Of a stretch of DNA of 64,000 bases, positions 21,945 to 33,399 are shown in pieces. Under the pieces are notes generated by a model that worked only from the letters and a program-made list of their open reading frames with translations, made no database searches and was not told where the DNA came from. The DNA is from Undaria pinnatifida (Eukaryota > Sar > Phaeophyceae > Laminariales > Alariaceae): the NCBI GenBank assembly GCA_012845835.1, contig JABAKD010000030.1:2605416-2669415 (forward strand), written 5' to 3'. Made by a program: the position numbers and the translations under genes. Numbering within the stretch: the first letter of the stretch is position 1; the number at the start of each line of letters is the position of its first letter.

Positions 21945-22130
21945 AGCTCCCTGACATGAGGTAGAACTCAATATCTCACCCGGAAAAGGACTTCGAAAGC
22001 ACTCGTTCGAACAACCTGACCAAGCTTAATCTATGCCTTACGTAGGTTCGTAAAATGTCATGTACTCGTCAAATTGCTTCACTTAACAGGTAGTTCCTCA
22101 CACGAGGAGCTCAATTGGCCAGCGACGTTT
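21945..22130 (+). repeat. RepC copy
   Basis: Starts CTGAGCTCCCTGACATGAGG and contains AATATCTCACCCGGAAAAGG, ACTTCGAAAGCACTCGTTCG and GGTAGTTCCTCACACGAGGA. It ends GAGCTCAATTGGCCAG. Short GAGCTC-centred ends are inverted. Copies also at 24636 and 53278 (plus), and 34570 and 44330 (minus). Confidence 0.6.
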
Positions 22131-22489
22131 TATCGTAATCATACAACTGCAACCCCTACCGTGGGATGACTGGCCCGTTCAACACGGACCCGTATCTGGT
22201 ACCTATTTAGAGTGAGTGAGTACCGAAGTTCCGGTCTGACTGGGGGCGGTATTTGTAAACTATATTGGTCCGGGAGAATGGACCGACGAATCCTGGGATA
22301 ACCGCTGGCATTGGGATGACCGCTGGCCTTGGTGGTCGGTGCGGAAACGTCTCGCGGATGCCTCCGCCCCCCCCCCCCCCCCCCCTCCTTCCTTCCTGGC
22401 TTCAAGTCACTCGATGCCTGTCATCCCGTACGGAAGAAAGAAAGTCCACCCGTCGCACAAGGTGCCGAAGTCCATCTCCATCTCACAAG

Positions 22490-22690
22490 CGGCTCTTAGC
22501 AGTAGGATGCAGCTCACACCCTTTATCCGACTCAATCGCACGTCCCACGGCGACTCGCGCTTGGTGCACGCAAAGTCTGCCCCCTGGAAGATGAAAACCT
22601 GACGTGCTCCGTCCCGACATAGTAGGGATGCGAAGGCCTATGGCCATACGGACTCCGCCTATGCGTTATGCCATGACTATATCCCCCCCC
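22490..22690 (-). repeat. RepF copy
   Basis: GGATGCAGCTCACACCCTT, GCGCTTGGTGCACGCAAAG and ACGTGCTCCGTCCCGACAT are the inverse of RepF at 2825-3000. Confidence 0.5.
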
Positions 22691-22769
22691 CCTTCCCCCC
22701 CCCTTCCCCCCCCCCCCCCGCGACGGGTGTACTCGACGCATGAAGATCAAGTAACCCCCCCCCCCCCCG

Positions 22770-22855
22770 TCTCGGTGCTCCGTCTCGAAGGGGATGCATG
22801 GTCAATGGTCAAATGACTAAGGCAATCAATGAATTAGTACGCCCCCCCCCCCCCG
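22770..22855 (+). repeat. RepG fragment between poly-C runs
   Basis: GTGCTCCGTCTCGAAGGGGA and GGTCAATGGTCAAATGACTA match 4720-4780 and 33100-33150. Poly-C runs flank it on both sides. Confidence 0.5.
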
Positions 22856-22859
22856 GTGA

Positions 22860-23590
22860 CTTGTACGGATGGATGCAGATGCCCGGCAAACTCTCTTGGC
22901 GAGCGCGCGAAGAGATACGGTCCCGACCTGTCGCAGAAGACAGGCAGGCCTACACCGTCGACCCGGAACATTTTTGGCGCCTTTTTTCTCGATTTGTCAT
23001 CCCGAGAGAACGTGTTTGGCGCCATTTTTTGTCGGCTTAATTATGTCACCTCTCGCTTGATCGCCTTACCGTACCGTTGTCGAAAAATAACGGTAAAGGG
23101 GTGAGGGCAGCCTCCTCCTGTGCTCCACGCACGTGAGAGTTTTTTTTCGTTCAGCTGGGAGCTGTTTATCCGCGCGCACATGTGACGGTAATGCGGCACG
23201 TTGGTGAGGGTGCTGGGCCCAACGCCCCGGCATGTAAAATAGCATGTTGCTGTGCTTTACAAAGTATCATGCTCCGGTCGAAACCATGTGGACGCTGCCG
23301 GGACCTCCAGGCGCTCTCGCGCCATCTATCGAAGGCCCCATGGAGCTAGCTCCTTATTTCGCGCTGGTTTTGGCGCGCATACGGTCAGAGGGGTCTTGGT
23401 CAACGCTGCCGTGGAATATCCGGCAACGTTTCAAGCAGAATCCCTCCCTCCCCACAGCAGGAGGAAAGCTCGACACGAAAAAGCGCCACTCTCGCGAAAA
23501 AGCGTTGCCAATACGCAACACCCGTGGGACATTCAGAGGAAAAAAACCCGTCGAAAAGCATTGACGAAATGGTTGCTACCGCAGGCATCG
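22860..23590. other. No gene recognised
   Basis: GC-balanced DNA with ORFs below 130 codons and no recognisable domain. TTTTTGGCGCC and TTTGGCGCCATTTTT blocks near 22973 and 23016 form a weak local repeat. Confidence 0.3.
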
Positions 23591-23639
23591 GGCCACCCGA
23601 AGCAGCCCGGGCCGTTGGGGTGGGGGGGACCAGCACTGT

Positions 23640-24065
23640 AGGGGTAGAGGGGGGATGCTTCCAGCACGGGCTATTGGGGTAGGAGGGTGCGTCCAGCCCG
23701 GGCTGTTGGGGTAAGGGGGGATGCGTCCAGCCCGTGCTGTTGGGGTATGGGGGGATGCGTCCAGCCCGAGCTGTTGGGGTATGGGGGGATGCGTCCAGCC
23801 CGGGCTGTTGGGGTAAGGGGGGGATGCGTCCAGCCCGGGCTGTTGGGGTAGGGGGGGATGCGTCCAGCCCGGGTTGTTGGGGTAGGGGGGGATGCGTCCC
23901 GCCCGGGCTGTTGGAGTAAGAGGGGGACATGCCCAGCCCGGGCTGTTGGGGTAGGGGGGGGTGCGCCCCGCCCGGACTGTTGGGGTAGGGGGGATGCGTC
24001 CAGCCCGGGCTGATGTGGTAGGGGGGGATGCGTGCAGCCCGGGCTGTTGGGGTAGGGGGGGGTGC
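23640..24065. repeat. 34-bp minisatellite with a palindrome in most units
   Basis: About 12-13 units of 33-35 bp, such as starts at 23721 and 23755. Each has GATGCGTCCAGCCCGGGCTG and GTTGGGGTAGGGGG with substitutions. CAGCCCGGGCTG is palindromic. The minus-strand reading gives Pro-rich peptide repeats that are not taken as protein. Confidence 0.85.
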
Positions 24066-24195
24066 GCCCGAAGCGCAACGTCGAAAATGGCATTTCGGAA
24101 GATTTTGGAGCGTCAAGGAGTCTCGTTTTTCAGAGCAGACAAAAAATGGTTCGACCCAAAAGTGCTACCTGTGGAGACATCGTAGCGCGCTTTTC
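24066..24195 (+). repeat. RepH copy without PB-MITE
   Basis: GGAAGATTTTGGAGCGTC, TTTTTCAGAGCAGAC, AAAAGTGCTACCTGTGG and CATCGTAGCGCGC are in RepH order. Confidence 0.45.
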
Positions 24196-24567
24196 TGCTG
24201 CACGCTGTAAAGTCCTAAGGCGGTGGATAGTTTCGATGTATACAAGGGTTTCCAACAGTTTTTTTTTTTTTCAAATTTTCGACATGATATATCCGCTCTT
24301 GTGCCCGAGGGTATTACTGTGTAACGTACGTTTTTCTTGCCAACATCGCATGCTTTTGTAGGTTCATGTGCACTTACTCATGGTCATGGCAGGCTTGATT
24401 TCGCAGCATCCGTCAACACAGGTCTACCACTGTGCTGTGATGGCAGGTTTCATGTGTTTCCCTGTCCACATCATGCGGTCAACGTGGCAGCGCTGAACGG
24501 CATCCTTCGCGCAGAAACGCGTTTTTTTCTATGCGGTTGCTCACACGTGTTAATAGTCATCCCACAC

Positions 24568-24641
24568 GGTAGGGTGCCCATGTAGCAGATTCCAAGAATT
24601 TTCTGGTAGGGTACCCGTGTAGCAGATTCCAAGAATTTTCT
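24568..24641. repeat. 37-bp tandem duplication
   Basis: GGTAGGGTGCCCATGTAGCA followed by GATTCCAAGAATTTTCT occurs twice (24568 and 24605) with two substitutions. Confidence 0.75.
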
Positions 24642-24850
24642 GAGCTCCCTGACATGAGGAGCGAGCTGAATATCTCACCCGAACATGACTTCGAAGGGTT
24701 GCGTTCGCGCAATCCAACCAGCCACTTTCAAAGTGCTCTAGTCCTTCCGAAAAAAAAAAATGCTCGTGTGTAAGAGTTATCAGACTCTAAACCGGTAGTT
24801 GCTCGCTTGAGGTGGGAGCTCAACCGGCCAGAAAACGTTTGACCAAAAAA
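24636..24850 (+). repeat. RepC copy
   Basis: CTGAGCTCCCTGACATGAGG, AATATCTCACCCGAACATGA, GGTAGTTGCTCGCTTGAGG and GAGCTCAACCGGCCAG match 21945-22130. The copy starts inside the 37-bp duplication. Confidence 0.6.
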
Positions 24851-25323
24851 AATAGAGCGACCGCGGCCGTGGGATATGGCTCGTTCGCCCCACTGCTTGA
24901 AGTGGTCGCACACTAATTCCATGTAAACTCTTCCCCAAAAACCGTGGGTGCAGCTCTGCAGGGGGTTAGTGTAAGATATTGTTACGAAGATCCACTCGCT
25001 GCTGTTAACAGGATGCGATTACGTACAAAAATGGGAAAGTATGGCCACCTTTCAGGCGAGCTCTCTTACGCTGCGGAGCCCTGTGTTCGATTGAGGCTCT
25101 CTGTATATACCTGGCGAGACCAGCCAACAAAACGGACTTGAGTCAAGCGCCAATAAACAAGGAGGGTTCTTTTTTAATCCCTTTTTTTGTTTTATAAGTC
25201 ACCCTGTTGAACAGTGGATATATCCGTTATTCAGCATTCTTTTGTTAATGTATTAGCGGGTATCAGTCCACTGGGGCTACTTCTGGCGAAAGGTGGTAAG
25301 CCAATCTGACCCCAAACGAAACC

Positions 25324-25755
25324 TTACAACACACGCCTCTGTTGCCCACCCTCGCACGAGGAGCACCCACTGCGGTGCTCGGCAACAAGCAAACCCTCCG
25401 CAGTGATTTCCAGCCCAACCTCCACAATCTTGCCACAATCACCACAAAAATTGGCAGCCGGTACGATCCGCTGCTTCGAGCTCGATTCCTGGGCTTCTTG
25501 GCGAGGCTTGTCGACGGGGCGCTCGGAGTTCCTGCGAATAGCGCGATACAGCGTGACCATCTACGTTCGGCGCTCGTCGGCCAGCTTCTCCAGCCACCCC
25601 TCGAGTGACACAACGGCTACCGATCGACCGTGCTCTGCCGCCGGTGGAGGAGGCAGATCGGAGATTTGCTTCCCTGATGCAACATTCAGGGCGAGGTCAG
25701 ACGTGTGTTTCTCTGATGTTGGACCGACAACAAAAGGCAAATGTGTCGCAGGCAT
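25324..25755 (-). pseudogene. Possible broken coding exon with a zinc-ribbon-like Cys pattern
   Basis: One minus frame is open over about 144 codons except for a single TAG at 25561-25563. Composition is protein-like on both sides of it: an amphipathic SLEGWLEKLADERR stretch, then a Lys/Arg/Gln-rich segment, then CGDC and CSSC pairs about 27 residues apart. The paired Cys knuckles suggest zinc binding. No family was recognised. It could be a transposon fragment, an exon misread through an intron, or a gene killed by a nonsense change. Confidence 0.35.
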
Positions 25756-25759
25756 TGTT

Positions 25760-27200
25760 GCCAGAGATCATCACCGTTGACTTCGCTCTCTGCCCTTTCG
25801 CCACAAGAAACATGGCGGGTCGAGGACGGTGCCACATCATCACCGTTCACCCCGTCGTGTGTCCTCTTCCCCGCTGAAGGCCTGGCGGAGCTCGTGAGCA
25901 TCGATTGGTCGCGAGACAAGCACCTTAGTGCCTTGGCTGCGTCTCTCACTCCTGCTAAAAAAACGAGGCATGAGACTCAGCGAAACGCCAACACATATAC
26001 ACGTAACCCTACCCACTCCCAGGCAATCTTACCCAGTACAAAGATATGAGAGGACGAGCTTCTGTTGCGGGGTATAAAAAAAAAAGTAGAAAAACTCAGG
26101 TGGTTGACGATGTGTCGATGGTTGATGTTATGTCTTTTTCGTGTAATATGTGCCAGGTATATGTTTGTATGTATGTATATGCATCCTGTGAAACGTAGCT
26201 TACATCGCGTCAGAGAGACACGCTTCTCAGGCCGAAGTCCGGTAGGGGTCACCAAGAACTTTAACTACCGTGTAAGTTTCCATCACTCCCGCGCGAGTGA
26301 CTCTGTTCCCTCACCGACAAAAAACACGTTCGGCGATTTTTTCTGGTGCAGCGTGTAGCTAACCATCCCTTTCGTACTAACATCATTCGAGCATGTTAAA
26401 CAGCACGAAAAGAAAAAGCCTGTAGGTGACCGCCAGGAACACGGGGGGGGTCACTCGCGCGAGTGACGCAAAGTGGCCAAAAGGGGGTAATCCACCCCCC
26501 GCTACAGTAGCATTGCTCACCACTATATTCCACGTAGATGTGCCTGTATAGGGGGAGGGCGCGTGTGTGGTGTGCCGTGCTGCCTCGTGAGCACCCCACC
26601 AGTGAGTGTGTGTTTGCGAGATGTGCGTGGGGGGTTGTTTGTGCACAACGACGAGCAGTCGTGGCGGTAAAGTTGTTCTCGCCTCTCTCTATGATATCTT
26701 AACGGGAATCGAGACGTACCGGTAAGCGCTCTTTTTCTTGTGAAGCGCTCGCGATCGTCCACACGAGAAGAGAAATTGATATCTCGTGATGATGATTCCG
26801 TCCGTCACGCCATCGTTAAGACGATGTAACTCCTAGGGTTTTCTGCTTGCAAACATGCGTTTCTACAGTAGAGCAGGCATGGATACATACAGGGCTCGTA
26901 CCTCATTCTGCGCCATCCGTTATATTATCCTGATGATCGAGGCTGTTGGCGCCAGGCGTATGGGCGAGTGCGTCGTACCTTGTATTTCTTGTCGACAGTC
27001 AGGTCGCCAATGATACACACCACGAACATAATTTACTCTCTGTTGTAAAAAGATACCTACAACCTGACATATAATAAGCTACTCCAGGGTATGCGCGTGC
27101 GTATACACGAGCTGTAGCACGAGTTTCGTACACGCAGCTCTGTACACCTTTTAGTCTACACGTTTTGTGTGATACGTTACTCTTTTAACACCAGTAAAAC
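25760..27200. other. No gene recognised
   Basis: ORFs are below 105 codons and strand-ambiguous. The stretch holds a perfect 18-bp palindrome GTCACTCGCGCGAGTGAC at 26450-26467 and a half-matching CGCGCGAGTGAC near 26291. No repeat family was recognised. Confidence 0.35.
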
Positions 27201-27222
27201 TTATATATATATATATATATCC
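27201..27222. repeat. (TA)n microsatellite
   Basis: A pure TA run of about 20 bp in AT-rich DNA. Confidence 0.85.
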
Positions 27223-27589
27223 TTTGTAGAGTTGTCGCTTTTTCTATCGTTACGTATAAAAGTATGAAGATCTCGTTTATTATAGTACTAAGACCTACCA
27301 ACTACACTCTGGCATCTTTTTAGTTCGTTTGGATACACATTGCGATATTTGGATCTTAACAATCTAAAACCAGCTGGATCCTGGACGTAATATATCATAT
27401 TGCGTTTACCGTGCTATTTAGCACCTACAGGATTCGTAACGGTTATTCATGTGCGTTTTGGGGGACACGAGAAACGGAAACCTATGTTGGTGTCACGGTC
27501 TCAACTATAATAGGAGGGCGACGGGGTGTTATATATGAATATTCACAGTCCTGTCAATTGACACCATGTATGTGTAAGTACAGAAACAA

Positions 27590-27735
27590 CGGCAACAACA
27601 GCAAGCAGCAATACTGCAGTAGAAAAAGCAGCAACAATAATAGCAGCAAACAAACAGCAACACCAACAACCAGCTAAAGCAGCAGCAGCAGAAAAAGAAG
27701 CAGTACATACCGCAGCAGCAGCAGCAGCTGTGCTG
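27590..27735. repeat. CAG/CAA-rich imperfect microsatellite
   Basis: AGCAGCAAC-type units interspersed with AATAATAG and AAACAAACAG, ending in a (CAG)n run near 27715-27730. Poly-Cys, poly-Ala and poly-Phe readings are not taken as protein. Confidence 0.8.
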
Positions 27736-27754
27736 AGCATGCTGTGCATCACGT

Positions 27755-28432
27755 GGAGCCTTCAAGTCCTGCCGAAGCATCCATGCAGGCCCTTGAGTAA
27801 AAGGCTCTGGAAACTGCGGCCTTACCGCATGTTCGTTCTCGTACATTATGATATGTACCGGGCAGCTGCCAAAGCTCGATCGCACGATAGCATACCCTGT
27901 CACAACACTACCAATCATTATCGCAAATCCAGGGGGTGTCATCTCTCCAAACTGCGCCAGTCTTCTCCCCGACTTGTTTCCTGTTCACAATTTGGTGTTG
28001 AGACACCGTCCTCTCGTCATCGATTCTAAGCCATCGACCTATCCATCGACATGCTGATGAATCGACGGGATTCGGTTAATAAAAAATGCGGCGGTAGATA
28101 GAGACCACATGGATCTAGGAACCAAAATCTCTCTCCTCTGCAGGTTGCCTTTTGGTGGCGTCTGAACTGACGCCCCACACGTATGCATACTTCGTATGTA
28201 GGGCGTTGCCTCGCCCTGATACTTTCTCAACAGCAAGCACGCGGGCAGCATTGTTAGGGTTAACCGTGTCACCAAGGAGCCGTAACGCCTGCTGGAGTAG
28301 ATTCCACATTCTCACTAGCCCACCCTGAGGAGCCGCCCGGTCAGAGATGCACAGACAAAAAGAAGCAGAGAACCCATACCCGAGAAGAGCTCGGAGAGTT
28401 GCATCGAAGACAACTTTACAGCCTACTCCCAC
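27755..28432 (-). CDS. Possible minus-strand coding segments, unrecognised
   Basis: Two minus-strand ORF segments have protein-like composition. The upstream one (28432-28115, about 105 codons) contains WNLLQQALRLLGD and a basic NNAARVLAVEKV stretch. The downstream one is roughly 27945-27755 and starts MTPPGFAIMIGSVV. They lie in different frames, with stops between. Joining them needs an intron or a frameshift that I could not fix by eye. No family is recognised, and the plus strand is partly open too. Confidence 0.22.
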
Positions 28433-28554
28433 AGCTCTATGTATAGTCTAAGTCGCGTCATAAGGCAGAAAGTCATCTACACATGTACGAGGGACAGTGT
28501 GAACAATAGGTGTAGACAGCAAAACGCCCTAACCAGGGTTATGCTTGGGCTTCC

Positions 28555-28770
28555 GGCTCGTGGTGCGGCTCTTTCATGGCTCCGCACCACGACCCGAAGG
28601 CTCGGTGTGCTCCCCCCGCTTCGGTGTGCTCCCCCCGCCAGGGATCCTCCAAGGTCCCCCGGAGGGCCCCCGGCCCCCTGAAGGCCCACCGGAGCCCCCC
28701 CGGAGGCCCCCCTGAGGGCCCCCGGCCCCCTGGAGGCCCCCCGGAGCCCCCCCGGAGGCCCCCCTGAGGT
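28555..28770. repeat. Hairpin followed by a GC-rich minisatellite of about 53 bp
   Basis: GTGGTGCGG and CCGCACCAC (about 28559-28589) form a 9-bp stem. CTCGGTGTGCTCCCCCCGC then occurs twice. About two and a half units of GAGGGCCCCCGGCCCCCTG-GGCCC type run to 28770. Confidence 0.6.
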
Positions 28771-29081
28771 CAAAATTTGGACATTATATGCGTAAAAAAC
28801 TGCATAAATATCCTCAAAATGTGCGTCTTACACGCTCCTTTTTATCCTATCGTAGAAGGCGGGCATCAGGGGTCATTTTACAGCGTACAGAAAACAATAT
28901 AACATACTGGTACGAAGTAGAAGAAGTCACAAGAAAACGGAAACGGAAACGAAACCAAAACGTTAGCTATGGTTCAAGTGGTTGTGTCGACAAACACTTA
29001 GCTCAGGGCCCGCGCACCGTCGCTCAACCGTTTCTTCGTCACACACTTGACACACTCGTGAGAGAAACACGGTCGTATTAG

Positions 29082-29754
29082 AGCACGTTGGGACCGAGTC
29101 CCGCCGTCAGAGTTGGACCAAGAGCATGACTGACAGGCTGAATGCGATGCTCCACAGCATCAGCATTAGCAATCCGTTATACTCCCGAAGCATCTACGTT
29201 TAATACCCTAAGTTTGAGCCTGTGCTCTACCTGAGCAAATGAGGACTGTGGAGTGTCGACCATATATATGGGGGAACAGGGGCCTTGAAAATTGCGCCCC
29301 CTGCGAAAACATGATTCAAAATTTTCAAGAAGCGCCTGCGTCGGAACACAACCTAAGCAATACTTAGCCGATGATAGCGAAACGGACCCAGAAAAAATAA
29401 TTCGACTACGGCGAAACGCGCACCCCAACGAAATCCCCGACGGCGAAATGACCGAACAAAAAAAAAAATGCCTATGGCGAAGACGGACCCAACTTTTTTT
29501 CTCGCCCACGGCGAACCTGCATTTTTTTCCACTGCGACGAATGAACGTGCGGGTAAAAAAACGGGGATGCGGCAAGCCGCACGTTGACTTCAGCACATGG
29601 TGCGCTAAGCGGAATTCTCGCGAAAAAGGTGCGCCAGCGCACCGCCGCACGCCCCAAGCATAACCCTGGTCCGAACGTTTTTGTATGCTAATAAAACAAA
29701 AAACGACGAGCGAGCAGAACTTGCTTTTTTTTTTTTTCCTCCGCGGATGGAGAA
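29082..29754. other. No gene recognised
   Basis: Both strands carry open segments (up to about 250 codons on minus through 29932) but composition is biased by poly-A and Arg/Lys/Phe-rich codons. No domain was recognised. Confidence 0.3.
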
Positions 29755-29768
29755 AATAAAACGAAATC

Positions 29769-29971
29769 GCCGGTTTTGAAACCAGCTCCCGGCCGTACCT
29801 CCCGAAATGCGGTGTCCCTCGACACCCCGACGTCATCGATCGATAGGCCTTTGCGCACAAGAAAATGTATGGATGCTTATTTTTCAATATAGTATCCTTC
29901 CTTGTGTCGAGCAGCCATGAAACGTTTGTCAAACAAAATCGCTGGTTTTGGGGGGGGCTATCGTAGAATCA
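29769..29971 (+). mobile_element. GC-MITE copy, left inverted end missing
   Basis: AAATCGCCGGTTTTGAAACC at the left, CACCCCGACGTCATCG and CAGCCATGAAACG inside, and the terminal GGGGGGGCTATCGTAGAATC. It is aligned by eye with 33400-33682 and 40307-40560. Confidence 0.5.
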
Positions 29972-29974
29972 GTT

Positions 29975-31310
29975 GGCTATATTATGGTACTTCCGCGGCA
30001 TGTGGGACGCCTCCATATCGATAACAAAACCGTTTTTTTTTCTTCTTCTTCCTGAGGAAATATAATCGCCTGTGCGTAAGGGGATACTCTAATAACTAGT
30101 AGTAACAGCTGGGTTTCCCTGAGGCCTTCTTCTTCTTCTTCTTCTTCTTCTTCCTTCCTGGGAATACTTGCAAGTGAGTGATCGGTGTTGAACTTCATGC
30201 TGCACGTACAGTCGGATGGTCAACACGACAACAAAATACCTGGATCTCGGGCAAATATGTACTCAGCCCCGCGATCGTCCGTCACTTCTTCTCCGTTTTG
30301 CCGTGGGTATCGAAATGAACGACGTGGGTAGACGACGTGGAGAGATCAAACACGTGGAGAGAGAGGAGCCAAGATCATTGTGGACAAACATCTATGGGTT
30401 GTTATTATTCGTTTTGCCATCAGGCAATGTGCAGCGCGAGTGTCGTACCACAGAAAAAAAAATCCATCAAACAGAAAATGAACACTTACTAATGGCACGG
30501 TAAAACGTATACCCCTGGTATCTCGTCTACTGGTACTGCTGCTCTATAGTAGATTACAAGTAGTAGCATGTAAACAGGCATGTCATGATGAACTGACCGC
30601 ACGTTTCCATCACCGCGAGGAAGACATCATGAAGCAGCAAGTCATTCACCAGAAGAGGATTGCGCAGTAACCCATATGCGCAGCAAATAATCAGCGCAAA
30701 AATAACGGTCCAGCAAAAACTAGACACACGTAGGTTAGTAGTAGTGGTAGCAGAAGTATACTAGAAGTCTTTCCGTCAACGAAAGTTTATATATTCGGGG
30801 CCGGTCAATGCTGACAGGCATGTTTGTTGCGCCTGGCCGTGCTAGCGCTTTGGTCGCCAACAATGCGCCGTGCTTGATACTTGTGAACTTGTGAGATGAT
30901 GCTTGGTGTTAGATGTGCTCGCCTCGAGCCCTGATCCCTAGTGCATAGCACTAATAAGATACCCTTCGCCCTTCTTGCCGTTCGTTTAGTAGAAGATCAT
31001 TTTTATGCCCCGAATGGGCTGTCCTCCCTCAAGCGAGGCAACAACCGCCTCCTTAATGACGTATGGGCTGTTAAATATTTCCTTTTAATTTATACTATAT
31101 ATGTCATAGCCACAAGAGGCACACGAGAGAGGCACACGGTATGCCTTGTCGAAGGAGGTGGGGCCAAGGAGGGGAAGATAAGACATGTCTTTATTAATGA
31201 ATATTAATTCAAGAAATTCATTAGTTTTCACCTTCGAGGCACACGATATAGCACATGCCGAAATGTAGCTAGCGGTATTCAATCGTGGGCACGCCAACCC
31301 CCCCCCCCCC
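29975..31310. other. No confident gene; (TTC)n run
   Basis: A short (TTC)n microsatellite lies at 30127-30153. A plus ORF of about 95 codons at 30216-30503 has mixed composition but no recognisable domain. The remainder has only short ORFs. Confidence 0.3.
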
Positions 31311-31317
31311 CCTCCCG

Positions 31318-31505
31318 GTAAAATGGTTGAACGTATGCAGCCAACGCACTCAGAACCGAAAAACAAGAGCAATAGCTCTGCCGGACTGCACGGTGTAAAT
31401 AATCTTGACCCTGACGCCAAATGTTATCGCTTGCAAGAGCGCCAAACAATTCGAACATTCTCTCACCGCAGGTAGGCAGGCGCTGATCACGAATATCGAC
31501 ACCCT
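31318..31505 (-). CDS. Candidate internal exon, unrecognised
   Basis: On minus, a long pyrimidine-rich tract ends in TTTTCAG directly before GGTGTCGATATTCG at 31505, a strong 3' splice site pattern. The following roughly 60 codons are protein-like (GERMFELFGALASDNIW and QDYLHRAV) and end near a G run. A GTAAGG donor-like site about 90 bp upstream, near 31595, could end the preceding exon. The opposite strand is also open for part of the region, so strand is uncertain. Confidence 0.32.
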
Positions 31506-31591
31506 GAAAAGTTTCAAAAAGGAAAAAAAGAAAATAACCCCGCGCCCTCTCGAAAGGGTATTTCTCGCACGGGAATATTCTATCCTTACTC

Positions 31592-31870
31592 GTGGGCATG
31601 GAATCTAGGAAAACAGGCCGGAAAGTCCAGGGGGGGGGGGGGAATGTGCGCTGTGTACTCGTGACCACTGGTGCTGCAACCGAAATTTATCCACCCGGCA
31701 ACGTTTATTTTGTGGACGAATCGATTGCCCCAGCGATTAAAAACACGGGAGCCTCGATTGCTGAATATGAGCGAGGCTTCAACCTTGACGCCGCAAGAGC
31801 GCTTCTTTCGTTTTTTTGGCAAGGAAAAGGAAAAGGGAAATGCTTGCATTCAGAGCACCAGATACACTGA
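31592..31870 (+). other. Open frame of about 92 codons, unrecognised
   Basis: A plus frame has protein-like composition in its middle (NVYFVDESIAPAIKN, EYERGFNLDAARALLSFFW). The minus strand is also open, so it competes with the minus-strand exon model next to it. No family is recognised. Confidence 0.2.
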
Positions 31871-32000
31871 TCGTGACACCAGGTACGTACGTGGTGCATC
31901 AGGCACCAGGTACTGACCCTCCCCCCCCCCCCCCCCTTCCCCGTCCTGTACGGCGTCGGCTTGGTACAACGTCGTCTAGCCGCACCTCATCCCTTGTTCT

Positions 32001-32901
32001 TCACGGAAGCGAGCCCTCCCACCGCTGGGGGACAACACACAGTCGTAGCTTAGACGCATCACCCTGCTCTCTGCTCAATGGTCCTCGATCGTCGTCACCG
32101 TGGTGCCCCCCTAAATGCTTTGCTTTAAGACACCTTGGCGGGAGTGGCTTTGCTTTCTCGACGGCTACGAAAGCAGGGCAGCGCGGCTTCCTAACCCATC
32201 CTCTCAGCAACCCTTCACCGAGTGCAATCGTAAAGGGACTTTGTGGAAGGACATCGCCACCTAGGATGCCTTCTTCGTCCCTGCAACCAGCCTCCGCACA
32301 CACGCGCCGCGGTCAACACGAGACGTTGTTTTGTGCCACGACAACGCGGGACTCAGCTTGTGTCGCACCCCAACGCATGGCTTGCGTGGCCTGGCAGCCC
32401 CGCACCGACAGTAATATCGATATGCGTGGGCTCTGGCTCACCCCGTTCGATTCGCGTTTGAAGCGCGCAAGGGCCAACAGAGATAAGCAGTGCGCTTCGA
32501 AACTGCGCTGACACATCCTCGGTGTTGCCGATTCGGTTGCGTCCGAGATTCCCTTGTTCTCCAACAAAAAAACTCCTCTGTGATATTTGGTAGGGATTGT
32601 GGCTTCTGCTTGAGCGAAGGGGCGCTCCTGTGTGAAAGCGTGATTCCTCCGTTTCCTCCGGTGCCGCCCCCACCCCCACCCCCCCGGTCTTCGAACCTAA
32701 ATTCAACTCGAGACCTACCGCTAAACGACCGCCGTCCCTAGCCGTCATTGGCTGTCCGTCATTGGTTGCGGCTTCTTTGATCGTGTGTGGAGGCGGGGTA
32801 GAATCGGGTTCGGCCGTTTGACAATCCCCTTGCGCTTGTGCAACGCGTTTCTCGGCAGCACACACTTTCGGCCACCGCCGCTGCGGAGTCTCGTCGTGCA
32901 C
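32001..32901 (-). pseudogene. Possible degraded coding region, unrecognised
   Basis: Minus-strand segments at 32901-32353 and 32303-32001 lie in different frames and both have mixed composition with few runs. The plus strand is open too (31816-32511), probably because of the GC-rich base composition. No catalytic motif or Cys/His pattern was seen. Confidence 0.18.
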
Positions 32902-33039
32902 CTACTCGTACCATACCAATTTCGACGGCCTCAGTTCCATCCGCCCGTGCAGGCACCTCTTGAACTCGTCGGGAGATTGCCAAGTCCATACCCCCCCTCC
33001 CCCCCTCCAACAAGCACAACGTTTTGGTTGTAGTGTACA

Positions 33040-33175
33040 TAGAAGAAGCGTGATGAGAGCCCAAACGTTGGAGGTCCCTGTACAAGGATCAGTAACGGTG
33101 TCCCGTCTCGAAAGGAACGCATGGTCAATGGCCAAATGACTAAGGGACGCAGCAAAGGAGTACGCCCCCCCCCCC
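33040..33175 (+). repeat. RepG copy
   Basis: GATGAGAGCCCAAACGTTGG, GTCCCGTCTCGAAAGGAACG and GGTCAATGGCCAAATGACT match 4675-4790. It ends in a poly-C run. Confidence 0.5.
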
Positions 33176-33399
33176 CCCCCCGGCCAACCGCCACCGCCAC
33201 CGCCGCTGCCACCGCCGCCGCTTAAATCCGCAGCGGCGGGTTTCCTCGACCCAGCGGACATGGGCTGCCGCAAAATCAACGCTCATTGTGCGCAAGCTGG
33301 TTGGACGCGTGGGTAACGGGTGGAGCCGGCATGAGCAGTGGGGGGTCGTTCGGGTTTTCATCGGCACGGCTTAAGTTACACGACGAGTCGTTGTACGGT

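Noticed and set aside
23400-24116. Minus-strand Pro-rich ORF of 238 codons, or a CRISPR array
   Set aside because: The 34-bp units are contiguous without unique spacers, and the peptide is an artefact of the repeat. The ends lack splice or start support.
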